Below are positions 25,374-33,878 of a stretch of DNA of 64,000 bases, piece by piece. Numbering within the stretch: position 1 is the stretch's first letter; every line of letters starts with the position of its first letter. A model generated the notes under the pieces. The model did no database searches and was not told the origin of the DNA. It worked only from the letters and a program-made list of their open reading frames with translations. This DNA comes from Actinomycetota bacterium. Its GTDB lineage: Bacteria; Actinomycetota; Thermoleophilia; Solirubrobacterales; Solirubrobacteraceae. The position numbers were made by a program, and so were the translations under genes. The stretch lies in NCBI GenBank assembly GCA_018268595.1, contig JAFDWH010000018.1, positions 17,170-81,169 on the forward strand. Reading direction: 5' to 3'.

Positions 25374-25393
25374 GGAAAAGTTGTAGCTTTTCC
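25374..25393. promoter_or_regulatory. Palindrome in the desaturase/PucR intergenic region
   Basis: GGAAAAG-ttgtag-CTTTTCC, perfect 7-bp arms around a 6-nt spacer, ending 6 bp before the regulator's ATG and about 60 bp upstream of the desaturase start. It is AT-rich in an otherwise GC-rich sequence. It is probably an operator at which the regulator represses itself and controls the desaturase. Confidence 0.5.
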
Positions 25394-25399
25394 ACAAGA

Positions 25400-26596
25400 A
25401 TGGTTGAACCCGCACCCGACCTGTTCGATCCGCGCCCGTGGCGGCGCCTGCCGGCCGACGCCGTCGCCGCGATGCGCCCGCAGCTGCCGGACCTCGCGCG
25501 CGAGATCATCGCCGCGATCCGCGTCGAGGTGCCGGCCTACGCGCGTCCGCTGGAGGGGCCGTTCGGGCGCGGCCTCGTGGTCGGGGTGGAGGAGGCGCTG
25601 CGCCAGTTCATCGACGGGATCGAGGCCGGCGGCCCGATGCCGCGCTCGCGCGTGTACGTCGACCTCGGCCGCGGCGAGGTGCGCGCCGGCCGCGGGCTCG
25701 ACGTGCTGCTGGCCGCCTACCGCGTCGGCGCGCGCGTCGCCTGGCGCCGCTTCTCCGCCGCCGGCGTCGCGGCCGGGCTCGAGCCGCAGACGCTCTACCT
25801 GCTGGCGGAGTCGATCTTCGCCTACATCGACGAGCTGTCGGCGAAGTCGGCCGAGGGCTATGCGCTGGAGCAGTCGGCCGCCGCGGGGGAGCTGCGCGCG
25901 CAGCGCCAGCGGCTCGCGCGCCTGCTGCTACGCGACCCGCCGGCCGACCCGCTCGACGTCGAGGAGGTGGCGCGCGCGGCGCGCTGGCGGCTGCCGGCGG
26001 CGCTCGCGGCGTTCGCGTTTCCGGAGGCGCAGAGCGAGCGGATCGCGCCGCGCCTGCCGGCCGACGCGATCGTCGACACGGTCGGCGACGTCGTCTGCGC
26101 GCTGCTGCCCGACCCGGCGCGCGAGGGCCTGCGCACGCAGTTGCAGCACGCGGTCGGGCCGCGCCACGTGGCGGCGCTCGGCCCGGCCGTCGCGTGGGGC
26201 GACAGCGCGCTCAGCCTCGCGCGCGCCCGCGCGGTGCTGGAGCTGTCGGCCGAGGGCGCCGCGCCGCCGCACGGCGTGCTCGACAGCGCCGACCACGCGA
26301 CCGCACTGCTGCTGCGCAGCGACCGCCGCCTCGCGCAGGAACTGGTGCGCGCGCGGCTCGCGCCGCTGGCGCGGCTGGCCGCCGGCCCGCGCGCCCGCAT
26401 GACGGCGACGCTCGCCGCCTGGCTCGCCGAGCAGGGCCGGCTGCAGGCGGTCGCCGAGCGCCTGCACGTGCATCCGCAGACGGTGCGCTACCGCCTCAGC
26501 CGTCTGCGCGAGCTGTTCGGCGAGCAGCTCGACGATCCGCAGCGCCGCTTCGAGCTGGAGCTGGCGCTGCGGGTCGAGGGCGCGTTCGACGCCTAG
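25400..26596 (+). CDS. PucR-type helix-turn-helix regulator
   Basis: 398 residues. The N-terminal two thirds are helical and lack a recognisable sensory domain. The C-terminal region has LAAWLAEQGRLQAVAERLHV followed by HPQTVRYRLSRLRELFG, which is the PucR/CdaR C-terminal HTH. Divergent placement against the desaturase suggests it adjusts membrane unsaturation; related regulators sit beside desaturase genes in other Actinobacteria. Its ligand is unknown. Confidence 0.8.
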   Translation: MVEPAPDLFDPRPWRRLPADAVAAMRPQLPDLAREIIAAIRVEVPAYARPLEGPFGRGLVVGVEEALRQFIDGIEAGGPMPRSRVYVDLGRGEVRAGRGLDVLLAAYRVGARVAWRRFSAAGVAAGLEPQTLYLLAESIFAYIDELSAKSAEGYALEQSAAAGELRAQRQRLARLLLRDPPADPLDVEEVARAARWRLPAALAAFAFPEAQSERIAPRLPADAIVDTVGDVVCALLPDPAREGLRTQLQHAVGPRHVAALGPAVAWGDSALSLARARAVLELSAEGAAPPHGVLDSADHATALLLRSDRRLAQELVRARLAPLARLAAGPRARMTATLAAWLAEQGRLQAVAERLHVHPQTVRYRLSRLRELFGEQLDDPQRRFELELALRVEGAFDA

Positions 26597-26603
26597 AGCG
26601 GCG

Positions 26604-26957
26604 CTACTCGAGCGTCGGGCTGGCGGCGAGCGGCGCCGGCTGCTCGGCCGGCGCCTGCGCGATCACGTCGAAGGCGATCTCGTCGTGCCAGACGTAGAGG
26701 ACCGGCACCTGGTAGCGGTTGCTGTTCTGCGCGCGGAAGGCGACCATCTCCGGCCCCTCCCAGTAGCGCTCCCAGTCGAGCTTCGACTCGAACCACACCA
26801 TCTGGGTGATTCTGTAGGCGTCGTCGAGCGAGCGGTGAACGCGGTACTGCGTCGCGCCGTAGCGGATCGACGTAGCCGCGACCTCGGTCACCGCGGCGGC
26901 GAGTCTGTCGCCGCGGAACAGCGTCGCGTACCAGGGGATGTGAACGACTCCGGCCAT
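26604..26957 (-). CDS. Small conserved protein, possible dimeric alpha/beta-barrel
   Basis: 117 residues starting MAGVVHIPWYATLFRGDRLA. RYGATQYRVHRSLDDAYRITQMVWFESKLDWERYWEG resembles the strand-helix-strand pattern of antibiotic-monooxygenase-like ferredoxin-fold proteins, with an aromatic-rich C-terminal part. No catalytic residue can be named. It lies downstream of ccr on the same strand, 58 bp after its stop, and may be the second gene of that unit. Confidence 0.6.
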   Translation of the reverse strand: MAGVVHIPWYATLFRGDRLAAAVTEVAATSIRYGATQYRVHRSLDDAYRITQMVWFESKLDWERYWEGPEMVAFRAQNSNRYQVPVLYVWHDEIAFDVIAQAPAEQPAPLAASPTLE

Positions 26958-27015
26958 CGGCGGGGATCCTAGCGAGCGGACCGGGGGCGAGGCGGTGCGG
27001 TGGCGGGGCGGACGC

Positions 27016-28272
<1,257 letters not shown>

Positions 28273-28283
28273 AACGGCACCTC

Positions 28284-28309
28284 TTGCAAAGTCGGTTTTG
28301 GGAAGTCGG
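28284..28309. promoter_or_regulatory. Candidate operator upstream of ccr
   Basis: On the minus strand this region reads CCGACTT twice, 14 bp apart (plus strand AAGTCGG at 28289-28295 and 28303-28309). The proximal copy runs into CTTTGCAA (plus-strand TTGCAAAG at 28284-28291). TTTGCAAA-like sequences are the sites of short-chain fatty acyl-CoA regulators of the RamB/PccR (ScfR) group. The link is inference from motif similarity and from the role of the gene. Confidence 0.4.
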
Positions 28310-28315
28310 AAGGCC

Positions 28316-28332
28316 CGCATCGTACTGATGCG
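28316..28332 (-). terminator. Short hairpin downstream of corA
   Basis: CGCATC-gtact-GATGCG inverted repeat located 16 bp after the corA stop and before ccr. It has no T-run, so it is a weak candidate for a corA terminator. Confidence 0.3.
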
Positions 28333-28347
28333 AGGAGGGTCGCCTAT

Positions 28348-29295
28348 TCAGTCGAAGAAGCGCTGACGCCGGAACCACGCGTAGAGGAGCGCGATCGACA
28401 GCAGCGCCCCGCCGACGCCGTAGACGAAGAACGACACGGGGCCGGTGATGTGCCGCACGAGGAAGCCGAAGTTCTGGCCGAAGAAGCCGGTCAGCGCGGT
28501 GATCGGCAGGAACACCGTGGCGACGAGCGTGAGCTGTTTCATCACCTGGTTGAGGCGGTTCGAGACGGTCGACAGGTAGACGTCCATCGCGCCGGTCAGC
28601 AGGTCGCGGTAGGAGTCGATCAGGTCGGAGATCCGGATCAGGTGGTCGTAGACGTCGCGGAAGTAGTCGCGCGTGCCGGTCTCGAGGCCGGGGAGCTCGG
28701 CGATCTCCCCGATCGTGCGAGCCGCGAGGTCGCGCTGGGGCGTGATCACGCGGCGCAGCACGACGAGCCGGCGCTTGAGCTGGAAGACCCGCTGGAGCTG
28801 CTCGTCGGTCGGTCTCAGGACGATCGCGTCCTCCAGCTCGTCGATCTCGTCGTCGATCCGCTCCAGCACCGGGAAGAACGTGTCGGTGAGCGCGTCGAAG
28901 ATCCGGTAGACGACCAGCTCCTCGTCGGTCGACTGGTCGCTCGCGACGCGCCGGCGCAGCTCGTCCAGCTCGGCACACGCGCGCCGGCGGACCGTCACGA
29001 CCCAGCTCCCGCTCACCATCATGTGCACCTCGACGAGCTGCGGCGCGTCGGCCGACAGGGTCTCGCTCGCGTGCGCGCCGTAGAACGCGATCAGCATCTG
29101 GTCGCCGTAGCGGTCGAGCTTCGGGCGCTGTCTGAAGTGCTGCATGTCCTCCAGCGCGAGCGGATGCCAGCCGAAGCGCTCGCCGAGCGCTGCGAGTTGC
29201 GCGTCGGCCGGGTCGAGCAGGTCGAGCCAGAAGAACTCGTCGCGCGCGGTCAGCTCGTCGATCGCGCGCTCGTCGACGCTGTCGAGGACGTGCAT
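28348..29295 (-). CDS. corA: CorA-family divalent cation (Mg2+) transporter
   Basis: 315 residues. A long cytoplasmic alpha/beta and coiled-coil domain (DELEDAIVLRPTDEQLQRVFQLKRRLVVLRR) leads to two C-terminal membrane helices (TLVATVFLPITALTGFFG and FVYGVGGALLSIALLYAWF) with a basic tail RRQRFFD. The selectivity loop between the helices reads FFGQNFGF, so the family's GMN motif is GQN here. GQN variants occur in CorA relatives and may alter ion choice. It is probably a pentameric membrane channel. Confidence 0.88.
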   Translation of the reverse strand: MHVLDSVDERAIDELTARDEFFWLDLLDPADAQLAALGERFGWHPLALEDMQHFRQRPKLDRYGDQMLIAFYGAHASETLSADAPQLVEVHMMVSGSWVVTVRRRACAELDELRRRVASDQSTDEELVVYRIFDALTDTFFPVLERIDDEIDELEDAIVLRPTDEQLQRVFQLKRRLVVLRRVITPQRDLAARTIGEIAELPGLETGTRDYFRDVYDHLIRISDLIDSYRDLLTGAMDVYLSTVSNRLNQVMKQLTLVATVFLPITALTGFFGQNFGFLVRHITGPVSFFVYGVGGALLSIALLYAWFRRQRFFD

Positions 29296-29334
29296 CGGCG
29301 CGGACGCTAGTCCGCCGCGCGGACGGGCAGGGGG

Positions 29335-29775
29335 CTACGGCTGCAGCAGGTCCTGCTGCGCGCTCTGCCGCTGCGGGCCGACGACCAGCCGCGCGGGCGG
29401 GACGCCGCCGCCGGCGACGCCGACCGCGCAGGCGCCCTCGACGAGCGGCAGCTTGATCGTGGCCGCGCCCTGCGGGTTGATCGGGCCGCTGGAGGCCGCG
29501 CCCGCGACGCAGGATCTGCCGGCGCCGGCGGCTGCCGTGAGCGTGACGTCGCGCGAGCGGCGGCTCTCGTTGGCGATCAGCAGCAGCACCGGGCCCGCGC
29601 CGACGTGCGTGGGGGACAGCTGGACGCGGGTGTCGGTGACCGCGATCGAGATCGAGATCGGCGCGGGGGGGCGGTCGGCGTTGGCGTACGCGCCGCCGCC
29701 GGAGCCGCAGCCGGCGGAGAGGCCGGCGAGAACGAGCGCCGTGGCGCTGAGCGCTCCGAGCTTCCGCGTCCGCAT
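29335..29775 (-). CDS. Small lipoprotein of unknown function
   Basis: 146 residues from ATG at 29775. The signal peptide MRTRKLGALSATALVLAGLSAGC ends in the lipobox LSAGC. The mature part is beta-rich (ISISIAVTDTRVQLSPTHVGAGPVLLLIANES) and resembles cupredoxin-like folds without copper ligands; a Cys pair (RSCVAGA and EGACAVG) may form a disulfide. It stands alone between corA and a small coiled-coil gene. Confidence 0.65.
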   Translation of the reverse strand: MRTRKLGALSATALVLAGLSAGCGSGGGAYANADRPPAPISISIAVTDTRVQLSPTHVGAGPVLLLIANESRRSRDVTLTAAAGAGRSCVAGAASSGPINPQGAATIKLPLVEGACAVGVAGGGVPPARLVVGPQRQSAQQDLLQP

Positions 29776-29953
29776 CGTGGCTGTGGGTCTCCCTCTGCGT
29801 CTCTCGGTGCCGTGGGCCACCGAATCGTCGTCCGACGGCACCCCCGTACGCCGCTTGCGCGGGAACCTTAGCTGACCGGCCAGTCAGTGGCGAGTCGGCG
29901 ACGGCCGCGCGGACGCGGCCGGCGCGTCGCCGCCGCGAGGCGGCCTCCGGACG

Positions 29954-30190
29954 TCAGGCCGCGTCGTCGGCATGCGGTGCGGCGGCCGTCGCGACCAGCC
30001 GCTCGCGCTCGTCCGCGAGCTCTTCGAGCTCGCGCTGAAGCTGCTCCCAGGAGACCAGCTCGGCCTCCTCGTAGTCGGATCCCGCGAGCGCGGACGTGCT
30101 CGTGCGGTAGATCTCCCAGGCCGTGCGCGTGCGCTCGTCGAGCTGCTCGAGCAGGCGACTCGTGTCGTGGTCGGCTGCGAATGTGGTCAT
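29954..30190 (-). CDS. Small acidic coiled-coil protein
   Basis: 78 residues from ATG at 30190, preceded by a purine-rich AAGGAGG site. DTSRLLEQLDERTRTAWEIY and WEQLQRELEELADERERLVAT form amphipathic helices likely to pair as a coiled coil. I do not recognise a family. It is monocistronic as far as can be seen. Confidence 0.55.
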   Translation of the reverse strand: MTTFAADHDTSRLLEQLDERTRTAWEIYRTSTSALAGSDYEEAELVSWEQLQRELEELADERERLVATAAAPHADDAA

Positions 30191-30250
30191 CGGGCGCCTC
30201 CTTCCTTCGACGGTGACCCCGGCACTGATCATCCTACCCGGGGTCGCGGT

Positions 30251-30268
30251 CACCACACGACAGTGGTG
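30251..30268 (-). terminator. Hairpin downstream of ygfZ
   Basis: CACCAC-acgaca-GTGGTG inverted repeat, about 50 bp beyond the ygfZ stop and upstream of the next minus-strand gene. It is weak, with no T-run. Confidence 0.3.
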
Positions 30269-30318
30269 GCACGGCGTTGCACGCTACGGCGATCGCCAGC
30301 GACCGCCTCCGCGCGACG

Positions 30319-31266
30319 TCACCCGGAGAACGGCAGCTCGACGACCGTCGCGGTCGCCTCGCCGGCGTGCAGCGTCGCGCCCGGCTCCGCCTCGCGGCGC
30401 ACGAGCGCGAGGCCGATCGGGCCGTGCACCGGCGAGTCGGCGACGCTGCCGAGGCGGCCGACCGGCTTCCCCGCGAGCGTCAGCTCGGTGCCGCTCGCGA
30501 CGGGCGCCGACAGCCGCAGGCCGCGCAGGTGGCGGTTCGGCTTGCCCTTGTAGAAGAGGCGCGCGACCGTCTCCTGGCCGGTGTAGCAGCCCTTTCCGAA
30601 CGAGACCGCACGCTCGTTGAGGCCGGCCTCCTGCGGGATCGTCGTGTCGTCGAGGTCGACGCCGTAGCGCGGGCGCCCGCGCTCGACGCGCAGCACCTCG
30701 GCGGCGGCCTCGGGCACCGGCTCGGCGCCGCGCGCGGTCAGCGCGGCGATCAGCGCGGCCGTGTCGCCGGCGTCGCAGATCAGGTCGACGCCGAGGTCGG
30801 TCGCGACGGCGCGCGCGGCGACGCCGTCGACCGCGACCGCCGCGTTCGCATGCTCGGCGTGCGGCAGCGACTCGGCGCCGGCCACGCCCCGCGCCTGCGG
30901 GCCGACGAGCGAGACGAGCCCCTGCTGGAGCGTGCGCTTGTGCAGCTCGGCGTCGTAGCCGACCTGTGCGCGGTGCAGCACGTTGAAGATCCCCTGCAGC
31001 GCGGAGCGCTCGGTGTCGAGCCACAGCTCGTCGCCGAGGTCGAGCACGCGGAGGTCGCCGAGCATCTTGCCCTTCGGGCTCAGCAGCGCGGCGTAGCAGC
31101 CGGTCCCCGGCGCCAGCGCCTCGACGTCGTTCGTCACCTGCCCCTGGAGGAACGCCTTCGCCTGGCTGCCGGTGAACGCGAGCTTGCCGCGCTCGGAGCG
31201 GTCGACGAGGCCGCATCCGGCGCGCACGGCGCGATCGGCGGGTGTGAGCTGGGCGCTCGCGGGCAT
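30319..31266 (-). CDS. ygfZ: Folate-binding Fe-S cluster repair protein YgfZ/GcvT-like
   Basis: 315 residues. The GcvT-like fold is shown by LAFTGSQAKAFLQGQVTNDV near the N-terminus and, diagnostic for YgfZ, SFGKGCYTGQETVARLFYKG containing the K-G-C-Y-x-G-Q-E signature with its essential Cys. It is a tetrahydrofolate-dependent protein that helps maintain Fe-S enzymes, of which this window has several (nasA, nirB, fbiC). It is divergent from mntH. Confidence 0.87.
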   Translation of the reverse strand: MPASAQLTPADRAVRAGCGLVDRSERGKLAFTGSQAKAFLQGQVTNDVEALAPGTGCYAALLSPKGKMLGDLRVLDLGDELWLDTERSALQGIFNVLHRAQVGYDAELHKRTLQQGLVSLVGPQARGVAGAESLPHAEHANAAVAVDGVAARAVATDLGVDLICDAGDTAALIAALTARGAEPVPEAAAEVLRVERGRPRYGVDLDDTTIPQEAGLNERAVSFGKGCYTGQETVARLFYKGKPNRHLRGLRLSAPVASGTELTLAGKPVGRLGSVADSPVHGPIGLALVRREAEPGATLHAGEATATVVELPFSG

Positions 31267-31292
31267 CGTCTCGCGAGCATAGCCATCGCTGG

Positions 31293-31312
31293 TTTAGATA
31301 TGCCACAATCAT
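31293..31312. promoter_or_regulatory. Candidate metalloregulator site upstream of mntH
   Basis: The AT-rich stretch TTTAGATATGCCACAATC lies 5 bp before the mntH GTG start, in the 50-bp ygfZ/mntH gap. It shares about half its bases with the DtxR/MntR-type palindrome (TTAGG...CCTAA). The match is weak and the site is named only because of the gene it precedes. Confidence 0.25.
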
Positions 31313-31316
31313 TCTT

Positions 31317-32603
31317 GTGACGCCTACGCCGACGAGCTCCGAGGCCGCTGTCGCGCTGCCGCCCCCGAGCGCGTTGCAGCGCATCCGCTCGCGGCGGGGC
31401 CTGGGCGCGGTGCTCCCGCTGCTGGGCCCGGCGTTCGTCGCCTCGATCGCCTACGTCGACCCCGGCAACTTCGCGACGAACATCTCCGGCGGCGCCCAGT
31501 TCGGATACGTCCTGCTGTGGGTCGTGCTGGCGGCGAACCTGATGGGGATGCTCATCCAGACGCTGTCCGCGAAGGTCGGGCTCGCGACCGGCCGCAACCT
31601 GCCGGAGCTGTGCCGCGACCACCTGCCGCGACCGGCCTCGTGGGGGCTGTGGGCGCAGGCCGAGGTGATCGCGATGTCGACCGACCTGGCCGAGTTCATC
31701 GGCGCCGCGATCGCGCTCAACCTGCTGTTCGGCGTGCCGCTGTTCGTCGCCGGGCTGATGACCGCTGTCGTCGCGTTCGCGATCCTCGCGTTGCAGGCGC
31801 GCGGCTACCGCCGCTTCGAGCTGGCGATCGGGGCGATGCTCGCGATCATCCTGCTCGGCTTCCTCTACGACACGCTGCAGGTCGGCGCCGACTGGGGCGC
31901 GGCCGTCGCCGGGTTCGCGCCCGGCTTCCACGGCGGCGACTCGGTCCTGCTCGCGTGCGGGATCCTCGGCGCGACCGTGATGCCGCACGTGATCTACCTG
32001 CACTCGGCGCTCACGCAGGAGCGCATCCCCGCGCAGGACGAGCGGGAGCGGCGGCACCTGCTGCGCTTCCTGCGGCTCGACGTCGTGATCGCGATGGCGA
32101 TCGCGGGCGTCGTGAACATGCTGATGCTGATCATCGCCGCCTCGCTGTTCCACGGCTCCGCGCTGGCCGGCGTCGAGACGATCGAGGGCGCCTACTCCGG
32201 CTTCGAGCAGCTCGTCGGCGGCGGGGCGGCGCTCGCGTTCGCGGCCGCGCTGCTCGCCTCCGGGCTCGCCAGCTCGAGCGTCGGCACGTACGCCGGCCAG
32301 GTGATCATGCAGGGCTTCATCTCGCGCACGATCCCGCTCGCGCTGCGACGGCTCGTGACGATGGCGCCCGCGCTCGTCGTGCTCGCCGTCGGGCTGAACC
32401 CGACGCGCGCGCTCGTGATCAGCCAGGTGGTGCTGTCGTTCGGGATCCCGTTCGCGCTCGTGCCGCTGATCTGGCTGACGCGCCGGCGCGACGTGATGGG
32501 GGAGCTGGCGAACCATCGCGTCACGACGGCCGTGGCGTCGCTCGTGGCGGCGGCGATCATCGCGCTGAACGTGTTCCTGCTCTGGCAGACGTTCGCCGGC
32601 TGA
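31317..32603 (+). CDS. mntH: Nramp-family Mn2+/Fe2+ transporter
   Basis: 428 residues from a GTG start. The DPGN metal-binding motif of helix 1 is in ASIAYVDPGNFATNISGG and the second motif of helix 6 in GILGATVMPHVIYLHSALTQ (MPH). The transport signature spans GLASSSVGTYAGQVIMQGF. About 11 hydrophobic segments are visible. It is a proton-coupled manganese/iron importer in the plasma membrane. It is divergent from ygfZ with a short shared promoter region. Confidence 0.93.
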   Translation: MTPTPTSSEAAVALPPPSALQRIRSRRGLGAVLPLLGPAFVASIAYVDPGNFATNISGGAQFGYVLLWVVLAANLMGMLIQTLSAKVGLATGRNLPELCRDHLPRPASWGLWAQAEVIAMSTDLAEFIGAAIALNLLFGVPLFVAGLMTAVVAFAILALQARGYRRFELAIGAMLAIILLGFLYDTLQVGADWGAAVAGFAPGFHGGDSVLLACGILGATVMPHVIYLHSALTQERIPAQDERERRHLLRFLRLDVVIAMAIAGVVNMLMLIIAASLFHGSALAGVETIEGAYSGFEQLVGGGAALAFAAALLASGLASSSVGTYAGQVIMQGFISRTIPLALRRLVTMAPALVVLAVGLNPTRALVISQVVLSFGIPFALVPLIWLTRRRDVMGELANHRVTTAVASLVAAAIIALNVFLLWQTFAG

Positions 32604-32628
32604 GCCGGCTACGCTTCCCGCGACGCCG

Positions 32629-32997
32629 ATGCCGACCTCGCTCGCCGACACCTTCCACCAGATCGTCGACTCGCTGCCCGGCGACTGGACCGACCTCGAG
32701 CTCGACCTGCGCCTGCTCGACGAGTCGCGCTACGTCGACGCCGCCGTCTACCTCGTGACGTGCAACGCGCAGCCGTACTCGAGACACGATTGGCACTGGC
32801 GGATCCTCGTCGCGCACCGCTTCGGCCACGCCGCCGCCGTGCCCGCCGTGCACGGTGCGCTGAGACTGCTCGACGACGCCGGCATCGGTGGCGAGCTGGC
32901 CGTGCGCGAGGTGCGCAGCGGCCGCGTCGAGGTCACGCAGATGTGGGGCCGGCCCGAGTCGGTCCGCAGCGAGTTCCGCACGCTGCGCGCGCAGTAG
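32629..32997 (+). CDS. Hypothetical protein
   Basis: 122 residues, ATG at 32629, 25 bp after mntH. LADTFHQIVDSLPGDWTDLELDLRL begins a compact alpha/beta protein with WHWRILVAHRFGHAAAVPAV in the middle and RVEVTQMWGRPESVRSEFRTLR at the end. No signal peptide, membrane helix or catalytic motif is visible. It is probably cytosolic and of unknown function. Confidence 0.6.
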   Translation: MPTSLADTFHQIVDSLPGDWTDLELDLRLLDESRYVDAAVYLVTCNAQPYSRHDWHWRILVAHRFGHAAAVPAVHGALRLLDDAGIGGELAVREVRSGRVEVTQMWGRPESVRSEFRTLRAQ

Positions 32998-33034
32998 CGC
33001 ATCGACCGCCCGGCGTTCGGCAGAATTCCCGCGC

Positions 33035-33808
33035 ATGATCGCGGTCGTCACGGGAGCTTCCAGCGGGATCGGCGAGGCGACGGCGCGCCGGCTCGCCGCC
33101 GAGCCGGGCGCTCGGCTCGTGCTGGTGGCGCGGCGCGAGGAGCGCCTGCGCGCGCTGGCCGAGGAGATCGGCGGCGCGACCGTCGTCGCCGTCGACCTGA
33201 CCGACGCGGACGCGCCCGCGCGCGTGCGCGCGGCGGTCGAGCGCGAGCACGGCGGCCGGCTCGACCTGCTCGTCAACAACGCCGGCGCCTCCTGGAACGC
33301 CCCCTTCGGCGAGGGTGGCTGGGAGAACGTGCGCCGCACGATGGCGCTCAACTTCGACGCGCAGGTGCGCCTGACCGAGGCGCTGCTGCCGCTGCTGCGC
33401 GCGAGCGCGCCGTCCGCGATCGTCAACGTCGCCTCGACGGCGGGGCGCGTCGGGCGCGCCGGCGGCGGCGCCTACAGCGCGAGCAAGTTCGCGTTCACCG
33501 GCTGGACCGACTCGCTGCACCTGGAGGAGCAGGTCCACGGCGTGCACGTCGGGCTCGTGATGCCCGGCTTCGTCGCGACCGAGGGCTTCCCGCAGACGAT
33601 GCTCGTCGAGCGCTCGCTCACGCGCTGGGCGGTCTCCAGACCGGAGCGCGTCGCCGAGGCGATCCTCGACGCCGGGCCCGGCGGTCGCGCGGAGCGCTAC
33701 GTCCCGCGCGCGTACTGGCTCGCGGCGCTGCTGCGGATCGCCGCGCCCGGGCTCGTGCGGCGCGCGACGCAGCGCGGTGCGAACCGGCTGCTGATGCGCA
33801 GAGGCTGA
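33035..33808 (+). CDS. Short-chain dehydrogenase/reductase
   Basis: 257 residues. The Rossmann TGxxxGxG motif is AVVTGASSGIGEATARRLA, followed by DLLVNNAGASWNAPFG, NVASTAGRVG with the catalytic Ser region and GAYSASKFAFTGW with the YxxxK pair. The substrate is unknown. The C-terminal ~45 residues (AYWLAALLRIAAPGLVRRAT) are hydrophobic and may associate with membrane. It ends at a hairpin that separates it from the convergent substrate-binding protein gene. Confidence 0.85.
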   Translation: MIAVVTGASSGIGEATARRLAAEPGARLVLVARREERLRALAEEIGGATVVAVDLTDADAPARVRAAVEREHGGRLDLLVNNAGASWNAPFGEGGWENVRRTMALNFDAQVRLTEALLPLLRASAPSAIVNVASTAGRVGRAGGGAYSASKFAFTGWTDSLHLEEQVHGVHVGLVMPGFVATEGFPQTMLVERSLTRWAVSRPERVAEAILDAGPGGRAERYVPRAYWLAALLRIAAPGLVRRATQRGANRLLMRRG

Positions 33809-33846
33809 CGCCGCAGGCGACGCACCGGATCGATGCCTGTCAATCC

Positions 33847-33865
33847 GCACCCCTCTGAGGGGTGC
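33847..33865. terminator. Bidirectional hairpin between SDR and substrate-binding protein genes
   Basis: Perfect GCACCCCT-ctg-AGGGGTGC inverted repeat, 39 bp after the SDR stop and 14 bp from the stop of the convergent gene. It serves both transcripts. Confidence 0.65.
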
Positions 33866-33878
33866 AGACCGCATGTGG

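Noticed and set aside
28273..28320. ATG at 28320 as start of ccr
   Set aside because: It would place the candidate operator repeats inside the coding region and add residues not matching Ccr N-termini. The GTG at 28272 has AAGAGGTG upstream. It remains possible.
29872..29888. CTGAC-N6-GTCAG palindrome upstream of the small lipoprotein gene
   Set aside because: Arms are only 5 bp and there is no adjacent regulator gene, so it cannot be told from chance.
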